A DNA stretch of 64,000 nt from Billgrantia zhangzhouensis (GCF_021404465.1 NZ_JABFTT010000001.1:310001-374000); one strand, 5' to 3'. Positions 27,130-37,039 are shown, numbered from the stretch's first letter. Notes: a model not told the origin generated them from the letters alone. A program made the numbers and translations.

Positions 27130-27160
27130 CGCCCGGGTATATGCTGCCCGGGCGATTTTC
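27130..27160 (+). terminator. Terminator/attenuator between ahpC and ahpF
   Basis: CGCCCGGG (27130-27137) pairs with CCCGGGCG (27147-27154), followed by ATTTTC. Partial termination here would give more ahpC than ahpF transcript, as is usual for this pair. Confidence 0.6.
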
Positions 27161-27255
27161 CGATACGTGCAAGCCCATGCCTGTGCCGACGCCACGTCAG
27201 CGCTGAGAGCATCGTCTTGCCTTTTTCCAGCCCGGACATGAAGGAAACCGCTGTC

Positions 27256-28812
27256 ATGTTGGACGACAATCTGAAAAGTCAGCTAAAAGCCTATCTGCAG
27301 AAGGTCACGCAGCCGTTCGAGATCGTCGCATCCCTCGATGACGGCGCGAAATCCCAGGAGCTGCATGGGCTGCTGAAGGACATCGTCGCTCTGAGCGACA
27401 AGATCACCCTGCGCCTGGACGGTACGGATGTGCGCAAGCCCTCTTTCGCCCTGAACCGTCCCGGCGAGGAGACTGGCCTGGTCTTCGCCGGCATTCCCAT
27501 GGGCCACGAATTCACCTCGCTGGTACTGGCTCTGCTGCAGGTCGGCGGCCATCCGCCCAAGGTCAGCGACGACACCCTCGCCCAGATCAAGGCGCTAGAA
27601 GGCGAGTTCCACTTCGAGACCTACTACTCGCTGTCGTGCCAGAACTGCCCCGACGTGGTTCAGGCGCTCAACCTGATGGCCATCTTCAACCCAGGCGTGC
27701 GCCACGTCGCCATTGACGGCGCGCTGTTCCAGGGTGAGGTCGAAGAGCGCCAGATCATGTCGGTGCCGAGCATTTACCTCAATGGTGAGCCCTTCGACCA
27801 GGGGCGCATGAGCCTAGAGCAGATCCTGGCCAAGGTCGATACCGGCGCGGCCCAGCGCGAGGCGGCCAAGCTCAACGAGAAGGATGCCTTCGACGTGCTG
27901 GTGGTGGGCGGCGGCCCGGCCGGCGCCGCGGCGGCCATCTACGCCGCGCGCAAGGGCATCCGCACCGGCGTGGCGGCCGAGCGCTTCGGCGGCCAGGTGC
28001 TCGATACCATGGCGATCGAAAACTTCATCTCCGTGCCCTACACCGAAGGCCCCAAGCTGGCCGCGGCGCTCGAGCAGCACGTCACGGAGTATGAGGCCGA
28101 CATCATGAACCTGCAGCGTGCGGTCAAGCTGATCCCAGCCTCCGACCAGGGCGGCGAGCACGAGGTGGAGTTCGAGTCCGGCGCGCGCCTCAAGAGCAAG
28201 ACGCTGATCCTCTCCACCGGCGCCCGTTGGCGCGAGATGAACGTGCCCGGCGAGGCTGAGTACCGCAACAAGGGCGTGGCCTACTGCCCCCACTGCGACG
28301 GCCCGCTGTTCAAGGGCAAGCGCGTGGCGGTGATCGGCGGCGGCAACTCCGGCGTCGAGGCGGCCATCGACCTGGCTGGCATCGTCGGCCACGTGACCCT
28401 GATCGAGTTCATGGATGAGATGCGTGCCGACGCGGTGCTGCAGAAGAAGCTGCGCAGCCTGCCCAACGTCGAGATCATCCTCGGCGCGCGCACCACCGAG
28501 GTGAACGGCGACGGTACCCGGGTCAACGGCCTGACGTATGAGGAGCGTGCCAGCGGCGAGATCAAGCGGCTCGAGCTGGAAGGCATCTTCGTGCAGATCG
28601 GCCTGGTGCCCAACACCGAATGGCTCACCGACTCGCCGATCGAGCTGTCGCAGCGCGGCGAGATCGTCATCGACGAGCACGGCATGACCTCGGTGCCCGG
28701 CATCTTTGCCGCCGGCGACGTCACCACCGTGCCCTACAAGCAGATCGTCATCGCCATGGGGGAGGGATCCAAAGCCGCCCTGGGCGCCTTCGACTACCTG
28801 ATTCGCCACTGA
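27256..28812 (+). CDS. ahpF: Alkyl hydroperoxide reductase subunit F
   Basis: FAD flavoprotein that transfers electrons from NADH to AhpC. The N-terminal domain has the CQNC dithiol near residue 129, and the C-terminal thioredoxin-reductase-like part has FAD motif [10 protein letters not shown] and active site CPHC near residue 342. The 518-aa length and sequence follow E. coli AhpF end to end. I chose ATG 27256 because it gives [14 protein letters not shown] as in the family. It lies 217 bp after ahpC. Confidence 0.97.
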   Translation: MLDDNLKSQLKAYLQKVTQPFEIVASLDDGAKSQELHGLLKDIVALSDKITLRLDGTDVRKPSFALNRPGEETGLVFAGIPMGHEFTSLVLALLQVGGHPPKVSDDTLAQIKALEGEFHFETYYSLSCQNCPDVVQALNLMAIFNPGVRHVAIDGALFQGEVEERQIMSVPSIYLNGEPFDQGRMSLEQILAKVDTGAAQREAAKLNEKDAFDVLVVGGGPAGAAAAIYAARKGIRTGVAAERFGGQVLDTMAIENFISVPYTEGPKLAAALEQHVTEYEADIMNLQRAVKLIPASDQGGEHEVEFESGARLKSKTLILSTGARWREMNVPGEAEYRNKGVAYCPHCDGPLFKGKRVAVIGGGNSGVEAAIDLAGIVGHVTLIEFMDEMRADAVLQKKLRSLPNVEIILGARTTEVNGDGTRVNGLTYEERASGEIKRLELEGIFVQIGLVPNTEWLTDSPIELSQRGEIVIDEHGMTSVPGIFAAGDVTTVPYKQIVIAMGEGSKAALGAFDYLIRH

Positions 28813-28864
28813 GCCGGCGCGTCCTCGACACGCCCTGGGCAAGCGAGCCCTCTACCGAAGACTA

Positions 28865-28899
28865 CGCCTCCACAGGCTGCACCTGTGGAGGCGTTTCGT
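28865..28899 (+). terminator. Rho-independent terminator after ahpF
   Basis: CGCCTCCACAGG (28865-28876) pairs perfectly with CCTGTGGAGGCG (28882-28893) around CTGCA, followed by TTTCGTT. Confidence 0.85.
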
Positions 28900-29036
28900 T
28901 ACCTGGCTAAGAATTCTTCGTTGAAGACAAGCGCCTTCCGCGTCGCACCGCACCGTGCAAGCGCTGGGGGGATGCGCTAATCATGGAGCGAGGCCTACCG
29001 ATGGTCTGCCATGATTGCCAACAACGAGGAAACGAC

Positions 29037-30059
29037 ATGATCCATGACGATAGGCTGGCGTGGCTAGTGCCGGCGGCGTTGATGCTGGGCGGTATCGGCT
29101 CGGTTCAGGCGGCAACGCTCGACGATGTTCTCGAGCGCGATCAGGTGCGCTGTGGTGTCAATGCGGCCCAGCCGGGTTTTTCAGCGCTGGACGATGAAGA
29201 CGTCTACCGGGGCCTGGACACCGATGTCTGCCGGGCCATTGCCGCAGCGGTGCTGGGCGATGCCGAAAAGGTACACTTCGTGCCGCTCGATTCGGTGGAA
29301 CGTTTCACGGCCCTGCAGTCGGGTGAGGTGGATGTACTCTCGCGCACCACTACCTGGACCTCGTCCCGCGATACGACGCTGGGCGTCAATTTCACCGGCG
29401 TCAGCTACTACGATGGCCAGGCCTTCATGGTCGCCAGCGACCTGGGCGTGGAGAGCGCCACGGAGCTCGACGGTGCGGCGGTATGCACCCAGTCGGGCAC
29501 TACCAGCGAACTCAATCTGGCCGACTACTTTCGCGCCAACGGTATGGTGTACGAGCCGGTGGTATTCGACTCGCCGGAGCAATCGATAGCAGGCTTCGAG
29601 GCCGGGCGCTGTGACGTGCTCAGTTCCGACGCATCCCAGCTCTACGCCCAGCGCATGCAGCTCGCCGATCCCGACAGTGCGGTGGTACTGCCCGAGATCA
29701 TCTCCAAGGAGCCGCTGGGGCCGGCCGTACGCCAGGGCGATGACCAGTGGTTCAATATCGTCAAGTGGTCGCTGTTTGCCATGCTCAACGCCGAGGAACT
29801 CGGTGTCACCAGCGAGAACGTCGACGAGATGCTCGACTCCGAGGACCCGGACATCGCCCGCCTGCTGGGCCGAGACGGCAGCTACGGTGAAGGCATGGGG
29901 CTCGCCGCCGACTGGGCCTACCAGATCGTCAGTCAGTTGGGGAATTACGGCGAAATGTACGAGCGCAACTTGGGCTCCGGCTCCGGTTTCGACATCGCCC
30001 GCGATCATAACGCCCTATGGACGGAGGGTGGGCTGCATTATGCGCCACCGGTGCGCTGA
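29037..30059 (+). CDS. Amino-acid ABC transporter substrate-binding protein (AapJ-like, copy 1)
   Basis: Periplasmic binding protein of the polar amino acid (PAAT) class, 340 aa. A signal peptide (ending GSVQA-AT) is followed by the typical LDDVLERDQVRCGV and the ligand-binding core ERFTALQSGEVDVLSRT. It closely resembles the next gene (about two thirds identity by eye), with near-identical DNA blocks in the C-terminal half, so the two arose by tandem duplication, possibly with later gene conversion. The ATG at 29037 has GAGGAAA upstream. It probably shares the AapQMP permease downstream, with a different affinity or specificity. Confidence 0.88.
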   Translation: MIHDDRLAWLVPAALMLGGIGSVQAATLDDVLERDQVRCGVNAAQPGFSALDDEDVYRGLDTDVCRAIAAAVLGDAEKVHFVPLDSVERFTALQSGEVDVLSRTTTWTSSRDTTLGVNFTGVSYYDGQAFMVASDLGVESATELDGAAVCTQSGTTSELNLADYFRANGMVYEPVVFDSPEQSIAGFEAGRCDVLSSDASQLYAQRMQLADPDSAVVLPEIISKEPLGPAVRQGDDQWFNIVKWSLFAMLNAEELGVTSENVDEMLDSEDPDIARLLGRDGSYGEGMGLAADWAYQIVSQLGNYGEMYERNLGSGSGFDIARDHNALWTEGGLHYAPPVR

Positions 30060-30239
30060 GCCGCGCTGGCTGCACCAAAAAGGGGCTGTAAGGCAGGCCG
30101 GATCGCCTTCGCTGCGAGCGTTGAATAACAGTTTTGCCTGCGCTATCCCCGCCTTGGAACAATCCTTGCTAAGGTGCAGGGCACATGCTCCGGCATGCTG
30201 CGTTCAAGAACACCAAAAATCATCTATGAGGGATCCTTC

Positions 30240-31268
30240 ATGCGCGATAATAAAAACAAGTGGGTGCTACTCACTTCCGCAGCCGCACTGGCTCTGGGTA
30301 CCGCTTCTCTGGCTTCGGCCAACACTCTACAGAACACCATCGAGCGTGGCGCCGTGCAGTGTGGCGTCAGCGACGGCCTGCCGGGCTTCTCCGCGCCGGA
30401 CGACCAGGGTGAGTGGCAGGGCCTGGACGTCGACGTCTGCCGCGCTGTGGCGGCAGCGGTGTTCGGTGACGCCGAGGCCGTGCGCTACATCTCGCTGAAC
30501 GCGGTCGAGCGCTTCACCGCGCTGCAGTCCGGTGAGGTCGACGTGCTTTCGCGCAACACTACCTGGACCACCACCCGCGACACCACCTTGGGCCTCAACT
30601 TCACCGGCGTGACCTTCTACGACGGCATCGGCTTCATGATCAATCGCGATCTCGGCGTTTCCAGCGCCAAGGATCTCGACGGTGCGGCGATCTGCGTACA
30701 GTCCGGTACCACCACCGAACTCAACGTGGCCGACTACTTCCGGGCCAACGACATGGCGTTCGATCCCATCGTCTTCGATACCTCCGAGCAGACCGTGGGC
30801 GGTTACGAGGCCGGCCGTTGCGACGTGCTGACCTCTGACACCTCCCAGTTGGCGGCGCTGCGCATCCAGCTTTCCGACCCGGATCAGTCGGTGATCCTGC
30901 CCGAAATCATCTCCAAGGAGCCGCTGGGCCCGGTGGTCCGTCAGGGCGACGACCAGTGGTTCAACATCGTCAAGTGGTCGCTGTTTGCCATGCTCAACGC
31001 CGAGGAGATGGGCATCACTCGGGACAATGTCGACGAGATGCTCGAGTCCGAGGACCCGGACATCGCCCGCCTGCTGGGCCAGGACGGCAACTACGGCGAA
31101 GGCATGGGTCTCGACGCTGACTGGGCCTACAACATCATCAGCCAGGTCGGTAACTATGGCGAAAGCTACGAGCGCAACGTAGGCATGGGCTCACCACTGC
31201 AGATCGAGCGCGGCATCAATGCGCTGTGGACCGAAGGCGGCATCCAGTACGCTCCGCCGATTCGCTGA
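30240..31268 (+). CDS. aapJ: General L-amino-acid ABC transporter substrate-binding protein (copy 2)
   Basis: Periplasmic binding protein, 342 aa, for a general L-amino-acid importer of the Aap/Bzt type. The signal peptide ends ASLASA-NT; the solute-binding domain then runs to the C terminus (IQYAPPIR), as in AapJ. GAGGGAT before ATG 30240 supports the start. It is the copy nearest the permease genes and is separated from aapQ by 111 bp containing a long inverted repeat. Confidence 0.9.
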   Translation: MRDNKNKWVLLTSAAALALGTASLASANTLQNTIERGAVQCGVSDGLPGFSAPDDQGEWQGLDVDVCRAVAAAVFGDAEAVRYISLNAVERFTALQSGEVDVLSRNTTWTTTRDTTLGLNFTGVTFYDGIGFMINRDLGVSSAKDLDGAAICVQSGTTTELNVADYFRANDMAFDPIVFDTSEQTVGGYEAGRCDVLTSDTSQLAALRIQLSDPDQSVILPEIISKEPLGPVVRQGDDQWFNIVKWSLFAMLNAEEMGITRDNVDEMLESEDPDIARLLGQDGNYGEGMGLDADWAYNIISQVGNYGESYERNVGMGSPLQIERGINALWTEGGIQYAPPIR

Positions 31269-31276
31269 TCGTACCG

Positions 31277-31333
31277 CCCGGGGTATCGCGGGATGCCCCG
31301 ATCCTCGTACTGCCACGGCCCGGATACCCCGGG
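31277..31333 (+). terminator. Long inverted repeat between aapJ and aapQ
   Basis: CCCGGGGTATC (31277-31287) is the exact complement of GATACCCCGGG (31323-31333); a shorter GGCCCGG/CCGGGCC hairpin is nested at its right side. No T-run. Such structures after binding-protein genes usually protect the upstream mRNA and lower permease expression. Confidence 0.6.
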
Positions 31334-31379
31334 CCGCTGGCGGATACCTGCTTGACGGATCCAGGCGGAGAGTCCCTTC

Positions 31380-32570
31380 ATGTCCGTTCGACCCAAGGCC
31401 CATTCGCTAGGCCCAAAACCGCCGTTCTGGCGTGATCGCGCCAAGCGTGCGCTGATTTTCCAGGCCCTGCTGATTGCCGCGGTGGTGGTCTTTCTGTTCT
31501 ACATCATTGGCAATACCCAGGCCAACCTGGCGGCGCGCGGCATTACCACCGGCTTTGGTTTCCTGACCAATACCGCCGGCTTCGGCATCGTGCAGAGCCT
31601 GATCGACTATTCGTCGCAGAGTACCTACGGTCGTACCTTCGTGGTAGGCCTGCTCAACACGCTGCTGGTTTCCGCGCTGGGTATCATCGCGGCCACCATC
31701 ATCGGTTTCATCGTCGGTATCGCCCGGTTGTCGCCTAACTGGCTGATCGCCAGGCTGGCCAGCGGTTATATCGAGATATTCCGCAATATCCCCCTGCTGC
31801 TGCAGATATTCTTCTGGTACTTCGCCGTGCTCCGTGCCATGCCGGCCGCGCGGGACAGCTATTCGCTAGGTGAGGTGATCTTTCTCAACGTGCGCGGCCT
31901 CTACGTGCCGTCGCCGCTGTTCGAGTCGGGGTTCGGCCTGATTCCGCTGGCCTTCGGCGTGGCCATCGTGGCCAGTATTGCCTTGACGATCTGGAACAAG
32001 CGGCGCCATGAAGCCACCGGCCAGCGCCTACCCGCCGGCTGGATCTCCCTGGGGCTGATCGTCGGCTTGCCGCTGCTGGTGCTGTTCGTCACCGGCGTGC
32101 CGGTCACCTGGGACGTACCGGAGCTGCGCGGCTTCAACTTCCGCGGTGGTATCACCGTCATTCCTGAATTCCTGGCCCTGTGGCTGGCGCTGTCGATCTA
32201 TACGGCCTCGTTCATCGCCGAGATCGTGCGCTCCGGCATCCAGGCGATACCCCACGGCCAGACCGAGGCGGCCCAGGCATTGAGTCTGCCGCAGAACCTG
32301 GTGCTGCGCCTGGTGGTGGTGCCTCAGGCCCTGCGCGTGATCATTCCGCCACTGACCAGCCAGTACCTCAACCTGATCAAGAACTCCTCGCTGGCCACGG
32401 CCATCGGCTATCCGGACCTGGTCTCGGTGTTTGCCGGTACCACGCTCAACCAGACCGGGCAGGCGATCGAGGTCATCGCCATGACCATGGCGGTCTACCT
32501 CACCATCAGCCTGCTGGTGTCGATGTTCATGAACTGGTTCAACGCCCGCGTGGCGCTGGTGGAACGCTAG
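31380..32570 (+). CDS. aapQ: General amino-acid ABC transporter permease AapQ
   Basis: Inner-membrane permease of 396 aa with about eight hydrophobic segments. The PAAT-family hallmarks are EIFRNIPLLLQIFFWYFAV and the EAA coupling motif in EAAQALSLPQNLVLRLVVVPQALR, which contacts AapP. Length and position match AapQ/BztB, longer than ordinary amino-acid permeases. The start at 31380 is the ATG just after GAGAGTCCCTTC. aapM begins 11 bases after its stop. Confidence 0.93.
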   Translation: MSVRPKAHSLGPKPPFWRDRAKRALIFQALLIAAVVVFLFYIIGNTQANLAARGITTGFGFLTNTAGFGIVQSLIDYSSQSTYGRTFVVGLLNTLLVSALGIIAATIIGFIVGIARLSPNWLIARLASGYIEIFRNIPLLLQIFFWYFAVLRAMPAARDSYSLGEVIFLNVRGLYVPSPLFESGFGLIPLAFGVAIVASIALTIWNKRRHEATGQRLPAGWISLGLIVGLPLLVLFVTGVPVTWDVPELRGFNFRGGITVIPEFLALWLALSIYTASFIAEIVRSGIQAIPHGQTEAAQALSLPQNLVLRLVVVPQALRVIIPPLTSQYLNLIKNSSLATAIGYPDLVSVFAGTTLNQTGQAIEVIAMTMAVYLTISLLVSMFMNWFNARVALVER

Positions 32571-32580
32571 GAGAGGCGCC

Positions 32581-33681
32581 ATGACGATACAACACAAGAT
32601 GATAGAGGCGCGTCCGGCACCCAGAAGCACCGTGGGGCCGATAGCCTGGCTGCGTGCCAACCTGTTCAGCGGGCCGGTGAATACCGTCGCCACCCTGATC
32701 GGGATCTACCTGCTCTACCTGCTGTTGACGCCCACCATCCAATGGGCCTTCATTAACGCCGACTGGATCGGCACCAGCCGTGACGATTGCTCCCGAGAGG
32801 GGGCCTGCTGGGTGTTCGTCAGTGCCCGCTTCACCCAGTTCATCTACGGGCTATATCCGCGCAGTGAACTCTGGCGGGTCGATGTGACGTTCATTACCTT
32901 CGCCGCTCTGATTGCCTGGCTGGCGATACCGCGGCTGCCGTTCAAGCGCTGGGTGGCACTGGCAACTCTGGTGGCCTTCCCGATATTTGCCTATTTCATG
33001 CTCTATGGCGGTCACTTCGGCCTGCCGCAGGTGCCAACCCATCGCTGGGGCGGCCTGATGCTGACCCTGGTGCTGGCTGTGGTGGGCATGGTTGGGGCAT
33101 TGCCGATCGGTATCCTGCTGGCGCTTGGGCGCCGTTCGCAGATGCCCATCGTCAAGAGCTTCTGCGTGGTGTTCATCGAGTTCTGGCGCGGCGTACCCCT
33201 GATTACGGTGCTATTCATGGCTTCGGTGATGCTGCCGCTGTTCATGCCAACCGGGGTCAGTGTCGACCGCCTGATCCGGGCCTTCATCGGTATCACGCTG
33301 TTCCAGAGCGCCTATATGGCCGAGGTCATCCGCGGTGGGTTGCAGGCGATCCCCCGTGGCCAGGAGGAAGCGGCGGCGGCGCTGGGCATGAGCTACTGGA
33401 TGCGCATGGGCCTGATCGTGCTGCCCCAGGCGCTGAAGATGATGATCCCCGGCATCGTCAACACCTTCATCTCGCTGTTCAAGGACACCACCCTGGTCAT
33501 GATCATCGGGCTGTTCGACCTGTTGGGTATCGTACAGGCGGCGCTGTCGGATTCTCGCTGGCTGGGCTTCTCGCTGGAGGGCTACGTGTTCGCCGCGTTC
33601 ATGTTCTGGGTCTTCTGCTTCAGCATGTCGCGCTACAGCCAGTACCTGGAGCGGAAACTCCACACCGGCCATAAGAGATAG
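32581..33681 (+). CDS. aapM: General amino-acid ABC transporter permease AapM
   Basis: Second permease subunit, 366 aa, pairing with AapQ. Several N-terminal membrane segments are followed by a binding-protein-dependent transport domain with the EAA motif [25 protein letters not shown]. The segment [19 protein letters not shown] is typical of amino-acid permeases. GAGAGG lies just before the start. It sits between aapQ and aapP in one transcription unit. Confidence 0.93.
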   Translation: MTIQHKMIEARPAPRSTVGPIAWLRANLFSGPVNTVATLIGIYLLYLLLTPTIQWAFINADWIGTSRDDCSREGACWVFVSARFTQFIYGLYPRSELWRVDVTFITFAALIAWLAIPRLPFKRWVALATLVAFPIFAYFMLYGGHFGLPQVPTHRWGGLMLTLVLAVVGMVGALPIGILLALGRRSQMPIVKSFCVVFIEFWRGVPLITVLFMASVMLPLFMPTGVSVDRLIRAFIGITLFQSAYMAEVIRGGLQAIPRGQEEAAAALGMSYWMRMGLIVLPQALKMMIPGIVNTFISLFKDTTLVMIIGLFDLLGIVQAALSDSRWLGFSLEGYVFAAFMFWVFCFSMSRYSQYLERKLHTGHKR

Positions 33682-33692
33682 GAATGAGAACA

Positions 33693-34460
33693 ATGACTGA
33701 ACAGGCAACCCAGGCCGGCACCGAGACCCTCATGGTCGAGATGCGCGGCGTCAACAAGTGGTACGGCGACTTCCATGTACTTCGCGACATCCACCTCGAA
33801 GTCAAGCGTGGCGAGCGGATCGTCATCTGCGGCCCCTCGGGCTCCGGCAAGTCAACACTGATCCGCTGCATCAACCACCTGGAGGAGCACCAGGCCGGCG
33901 AGATCGTGGTCGGTGGCGTGCCGCTGACCCAGGACGTCAAGCGCATCGAGCAGATTCGCCGCAGCGTGGGCATGGTGTTCCAGCACTTCAACCTCTTCCC
34001 GCACCTGACGGTACTGGAGAACTGTTGCCTCTCGCCGATGTGGGTACAGAAGAAGCCGCGCCGCGAGGCCGAGGAGCAGGCCATGCGCTATCTCGAGCGG
34101 GTGCGTATCGCCGAACAGGCGCGCAAGTACCCCGGGCAGCTCTCGGGGGGGCAGCAGCAGCGCGTGGCGATTGCCCGTTCGCTGTGCATGCATCCCGACG
34201 TGATGCTGTTCGACGAACCGACTTCGGCGCTCGATCCGGAGATGATCAAGGAGGTGCTCGACGTCATGGTGGAGCTGGCGGAGGAGGGCATGACCATGCT
34301 CTGCGTGACCCATGAGATGGGCTTTGCCAAGACGGTCGCCGACCGGGTGATCTTCATGGACCAGGGGCAGATCATCGAGGAGAACGCGCCTGAGCCCTTC
34401 TTCAACAATCCGCAGTCCGAGCGTACCCAGCTCTTCCTCAGCCAAATTCTCGGCCACTAA
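33693..34460 (+). CDS. aapP: General amino-acid ABC transporter ATPase AapP
   Basis: ATP-binding subunit, 255 aa. Walker A is GPSGSGKST, the signature motif is LSGGQQQR, and Walker B is VMLFDEPTS followed by the switch His in THEMG. I prefer ATG 33693, which has AGGA nine bases upstream; an ATG at 33684 has the same site too close. Its 3' end overlaps, on the other strand, the frame of a decayed GGDEF fragment. Confidence 0.94.
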   Translation: MTEQATQAGTETLMVEMRGVNKWYGDFHVLRDIHLEVKRGERIVICGPSGSGKSTLIRCINHLEEHQAGEIVVGGVPLTQDVKRIEQIRRSVGMVFQHFNLFPHLTVLENCCLSPMWVQKKPRREAEEQAMRYLERVRIAEQARKYPGQLSGGQQQRVAIARSLCMHPDVMLFDEPTSALDPEMIKEVLDVMVELAEEGMTMLCVTHEMGFAKTVADRVIFMDQGQIIEENAPEPFFNNPQSERTQLFLSQILGH

Positions 34461-34587
34461 AGTGCAGGCTTGCCGGATCCGTAGCTTCCCGCGGATCCGG
34501 CACATTCGCATGCTGCCCAAGCAGCAGCACGCGATTGCGTCCGTCATGCTTGGCGGCATATAGCGCCTGGCCAGATCGATCACCCAC
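34438..34587 (-). pseudogene. Remnant of a GGDEF (diguanylate cyclase) C-terminus
   Basis: On the minus strand from 34587 the frame reads VGDRSGQALYAAKHDGRNRV and continues LLLGQHA. QALYAAKHDGRNRV is the hallmark last helix of GGDEF domains. It is preceded in frame by a stop (34590-34588), and none of the catalytic GGEEF region exists upstream, so only the last roughly 25 conserved residues survive. It is the tail of a lost c-di-GMP synthase gene. Confidence 0.75.
34470..34502. terminator. Hairpin after aapP
   Basis: GCCGGATCCG and CGGATCCGGC form a perfect 10-bp stem with a 10-nt loop about 10 nt after the aapP stop. There is no T-run, so the terminator call is tentative. It lies within the GGDEF remnant. 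Confidence 0.5.
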
Positions 34588-34661
34588 TCATGACTGAATT
34601 GTACATACGCGTTACATAAGGAGGCGCGGCGAAAGGAGGCCGGGCCTTCAGGAGCGCACCA

Positions 34662-35090
34662 TCAGGTGTCTCCTTGTGGTCTCAAGGGATCGGCGGGACG
34701 TGTTACCCGTGCACTGCCGAGAACGCTGGGCTCGATTTCGATCGAACGTGCATCGCTGGTCCAGGCTGCCTGGGCATCGTGTACGGCTGGTCGGCGTTCG
34801 AAGGAGCGGGTCACCATGTCGCTGGGGGCGAAGCCCTCCCGGGGGCCCAAATGGTACGGCAACAGGCAAAGCTCGATGAGTAGACGTAAGGTAAGTGCCG
34901 TAGCCAACCAGAGCCCGGCCCCCACCGCCAGGCTCGGCCAGACTTGGCTCCACTCAACGGCGGTGAGCCAAGGCGAGCGCGGCAGCAGCCACAGCGCGGC
35001 GGCAGTCAGCAGGCCGAGTTGGAGCAGAGCGTGGATGAAGAGCAGGACGCCGCGGGACATGGGGCGGCGGGGAAAGAAAAACTGTCGCAT
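34662..35090 (-). CDS. Small inner-membrane protein of unknown function
   Basis: 142-aa protein with two hydrophobic helices (LLFIHALLQLGLLTAAALWLL and LAVGAGLWLATALTLRLLIELCLL) followed by a polar, arginine-rich tail of about 60 residues. The two-helix core with the short motif LLIELCLLPYHL resembles DUF4282-type small membrane proteins, but that is a weak match. GGGAGG six bases before ATG 35090 makes it a real gene. It stands alone between aapP and a phosphatase gene. Confidence 0.6.
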   Translation of the reverse strand: MRQFFFPRRPMSRGVLLFIHALLQLGLLTAAALWLLPRSPWLTAVEWSQVWPSLAVGAGLWLATALTLRLLIELCLLPYHLGPREGFAPSDMVTRSFERRPAVHDAQAAWTSDARSIEIEPSVLGSARVTRPADPLRPQGDT

Positions 35091-35213
35091 CGGGGTCCTC
35101 CCGTTGAAGCATCGCAGTACGATGATGTGACCGACCTCCCTGCCAGTGTCTCGATGCTACCTCAGTTGGAGGACGAGCGTCAGCCGTTACATCGGGAAAC
35201 CGAGTGTCTGCGC

Positions 35214-35804
35214 TCAGTCGAGCATAGTGATGCTGGCGGGCAGCAGCGGCTCACGGGCGCGGTGTTCGCTCAGCAGGCGTCCCTCAAGGGCGGTCAGCAT
35301 GATCTGCAATGGGTCGCCATGACTCACCAGCAGGATGGTTTCGTCACGCAGCGTCTGCTCCAGTGAGGCGATGACGCCCTGCATGCGGGCCGCCACGCTG
35401 GCCACGCTCTCGACGCCGTATTCGCAGTGCTCGGGGCTGCGTGCGTCATGAGCCCAGACCTCTTGGTAGCGGCTATCCGGGAGCCCCTCGAAGCTGCCGA
35501 AATCGCGCTCGCGCAGGCGTGGCTCGGGCTGCAATCCGAGGCCGAAGTGATCGGCCACTCGCCTGGCGGTTTCGGTGGTGCGCAGGAAGTCGGAATGCAG
35601 GACACGGGTCGGGGACGGCCAGCGCCAGTTGGTGAGCAGTTCGTCCAACTGCACCTGACCTGCTGCCGAGAGCCCGTAGCCCGCGAGCCCGCGGGCTGGA
35701 GTGCTGATGATGAGGTGCTCGGCATTGGCCTGGCTATAGCCGTGGCGCATCAGGAGATAGCGGTTGTTGCGTTGGCCCGAAGCAGAATGAAATCGAATTG
35801 ACAT
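35214..35804 (-). CDS. Histidine phosphatase (phosphoglycerate-mutase-like) family protein
   Basis: 196-aa cytoplasmic phosphatase of the RHG superfamily. The catalytic histidine is in LMRHGYSQAN near residue 20, the proton-donor region is RLRERDFGSFEG, and the second histidine is in LLVSHGDPLQ near residue 162. The substrate is unknown. It is divergent from phnD with only about 155 bp between starts, so it could act on a phosphorylated compound linked to the PhnDCE importer. No clear Shine-Dalgarno precedes the ATG. Confidence 0.85.
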   Translation of the reverse strand: MSIRFHSASGQRNNRYLLMRHGYSQANAEHLIISTPARGLAGYGLSAAGQVQLDELLTNWRWPSPTRVLHSDFLRTTETARRVADHFGLGLQPEPRLRERDFGSFEGLPDSRYQEVWAHDARSPEHCEYGVESVASVAARMQGVIASLEQTLRDETILLVSHGDPLQIMLTALEGRLLSEHRAREPLLPASITMLD

Positions 35805-35960
35805 CGTATTGTCATATTACCTAGATTGTTGGTTAGTTTCGTTTGCGATCATTTGGAGCCTCCCGTGTTCGCTTTCGAGCAGATGAGCGGCTTCTCCGGC
35901 ATCTTCGCTCCCGCCATCGCTGAAAACAACATAATGACAGTGATACAGAGAGACACGCCA

Positions 35961-36968
35961 ATGACAATAGCCAAGCCTTTCTTACCGTCCCCCCTGGCCA
36001 CCCTGGCCTTCTCCTCGCTGCTGCCGCTGGCCCTGCTGTTATCGGCTCAGGCTCAGGCGCAAACCGATTGCCCGCGCGGTGACCTGGATACCCTCTACTG
36101 CGACGAGGATGGTGACATGGTCGCCGACCGCCCCGCCGACGAATCCGAGTGGGCCGATCCCGATACGCTGATCTTCGCCTACACCCCGGTAGAGGATCCG
36201 GCAATCTACTCCGATATCTGGCAGCCCTTTATCGATCACCTACAGGAGGTGACTGGGCGCAACGTGCGCTTCTTCGCCGTGCAGTCCAACTCGGCCCAGG
36301 TCGAGGCCATGCGCAGCGGGCGGCTGCATATCGCCGGCTTCTCCACCGGCCCGACGCCCTTCGCCGTGAACCTCGCTGGAGCGGTGCCTTTCGCGCTGAT
36401 GGGCTCCGACGATGGCCAGTTTGGCTACACCCTGCAGGTCTACACCCATGTCGACTCCGACATCGAGGAGATGGAGGACCTCAAGGGCAAGCGGGTCGCG
36501 CATACCTCGCCAACTTCCAACTCAGGCAACCAGGCGCCGCGCGCCCTGTTTCCGGAGCTCGGCATCGTACCCGACGAAGACTACGAGGTGGTCTACTCGG
36601 GCAGCCACGACCAGTCGATGCTGGGCGTGGTCGCTCGTGACTACGATGCCGCGCCGGTGGCTTCCGAGGTGGTCGAACGCATGGCCGCGCGCGGCCTTTA
36701 CGACGAGGACGAGGTGCGCCTGATCTACGAGTCCGATCGCTTTCCTACTACCTCCTACAACTATGCGCACAACTTGCATCCCGACCTGGTCGAGAAGATC
36801 GAGGAGGCTTTCTTCTCCTTCGATTTCGCCGGCACCGAGCTGGGCGACGAGTTCGAGGGCGTGGAGAAGTTCATTCCCATCAACTACCAGGAACACTGGG
36901 AAGTGATCCGCACCATCCAGTCCGCCAACGACGTGCGCTACACCCGCGAGGATCTGGAACAGGAATGA
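35961..36968 (+). CDS. phnD: Phosphonate/phosphite-type ABC transporter substrate-binding protein PhnD
   Basis: Periplasmic binding protein, 335 aa, of the PhnD class. The signal peptide ends SAQAQA; the mature protein opens with an Asp-rich loop CPRGDLDTLYCDEDGDM and then has the PhnD ligand region AYTPVEDPAIYSDIW and SPTSNSGNQAPR, which binds the phosphonate oxygens. I chose ATG 35961 for a normal signal peptide; earlier in-frame ATGs (35826, 35934) add a long leader. The ligand could be phosphonate, phosphite or a phosphate ester. Confidence 0.88.
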   Translation: MTIAKPFLPSPLATLAFSSLLPLALLLSAQAQAQTDCPRGDLDTLYCDEDGDMVADRPADESEWADPDTLIFAYTPVEDPAIYSDIWQPFIDHLQEVTGRNVRFFAVQSNSAQVEAMRSGRLHIAGFSTGPTPFAVNLAGAVPFALMGSDDGQFGYTLQVYTHVDSDIEEMEDLKGKRVAHTSPTSNSGNQAPRALFPELGIVPDEDYEVVYSGSHDQSMLGVVARDYDAAPVASEVVERMAARGLYDEDEVRLIYESDRFPTTSYNYAHNLHPDLVEKIEEAFFSFDFAGTELGDEFEGVEKFIPINYQEHWEVIRTIQSANDVRYTREDLEQE

Positions 36969-36986
36969 GCCTGGCGCGTGGCGCCA

Positions 36987-37011
36987 GCGCCCCCGGCATG
37001 GCCGGGGGCGC
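36987..37011 (+). terminator. Strong GC hairpin between phnD and phnC
   Basis: GCGCCCCCGGC (36987-36997) pairs with GCCGGGGGCGC (37001-37011) around a 3-nt loop. No T-run; it probably stabilises phnD mRNA and reduces expression of the downstream transporter genes. Confidence 0.6.
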
Positions 37012-37039
37012 ACCTGTCCCTTGTACGTGAGGTGGATGA

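Noticed and set aside
34674..34883. Plus-strand frames opposite the small membrane protein
   Set aside because: No start signal or family; the minus strand has GGGAGG and two membrane helices.
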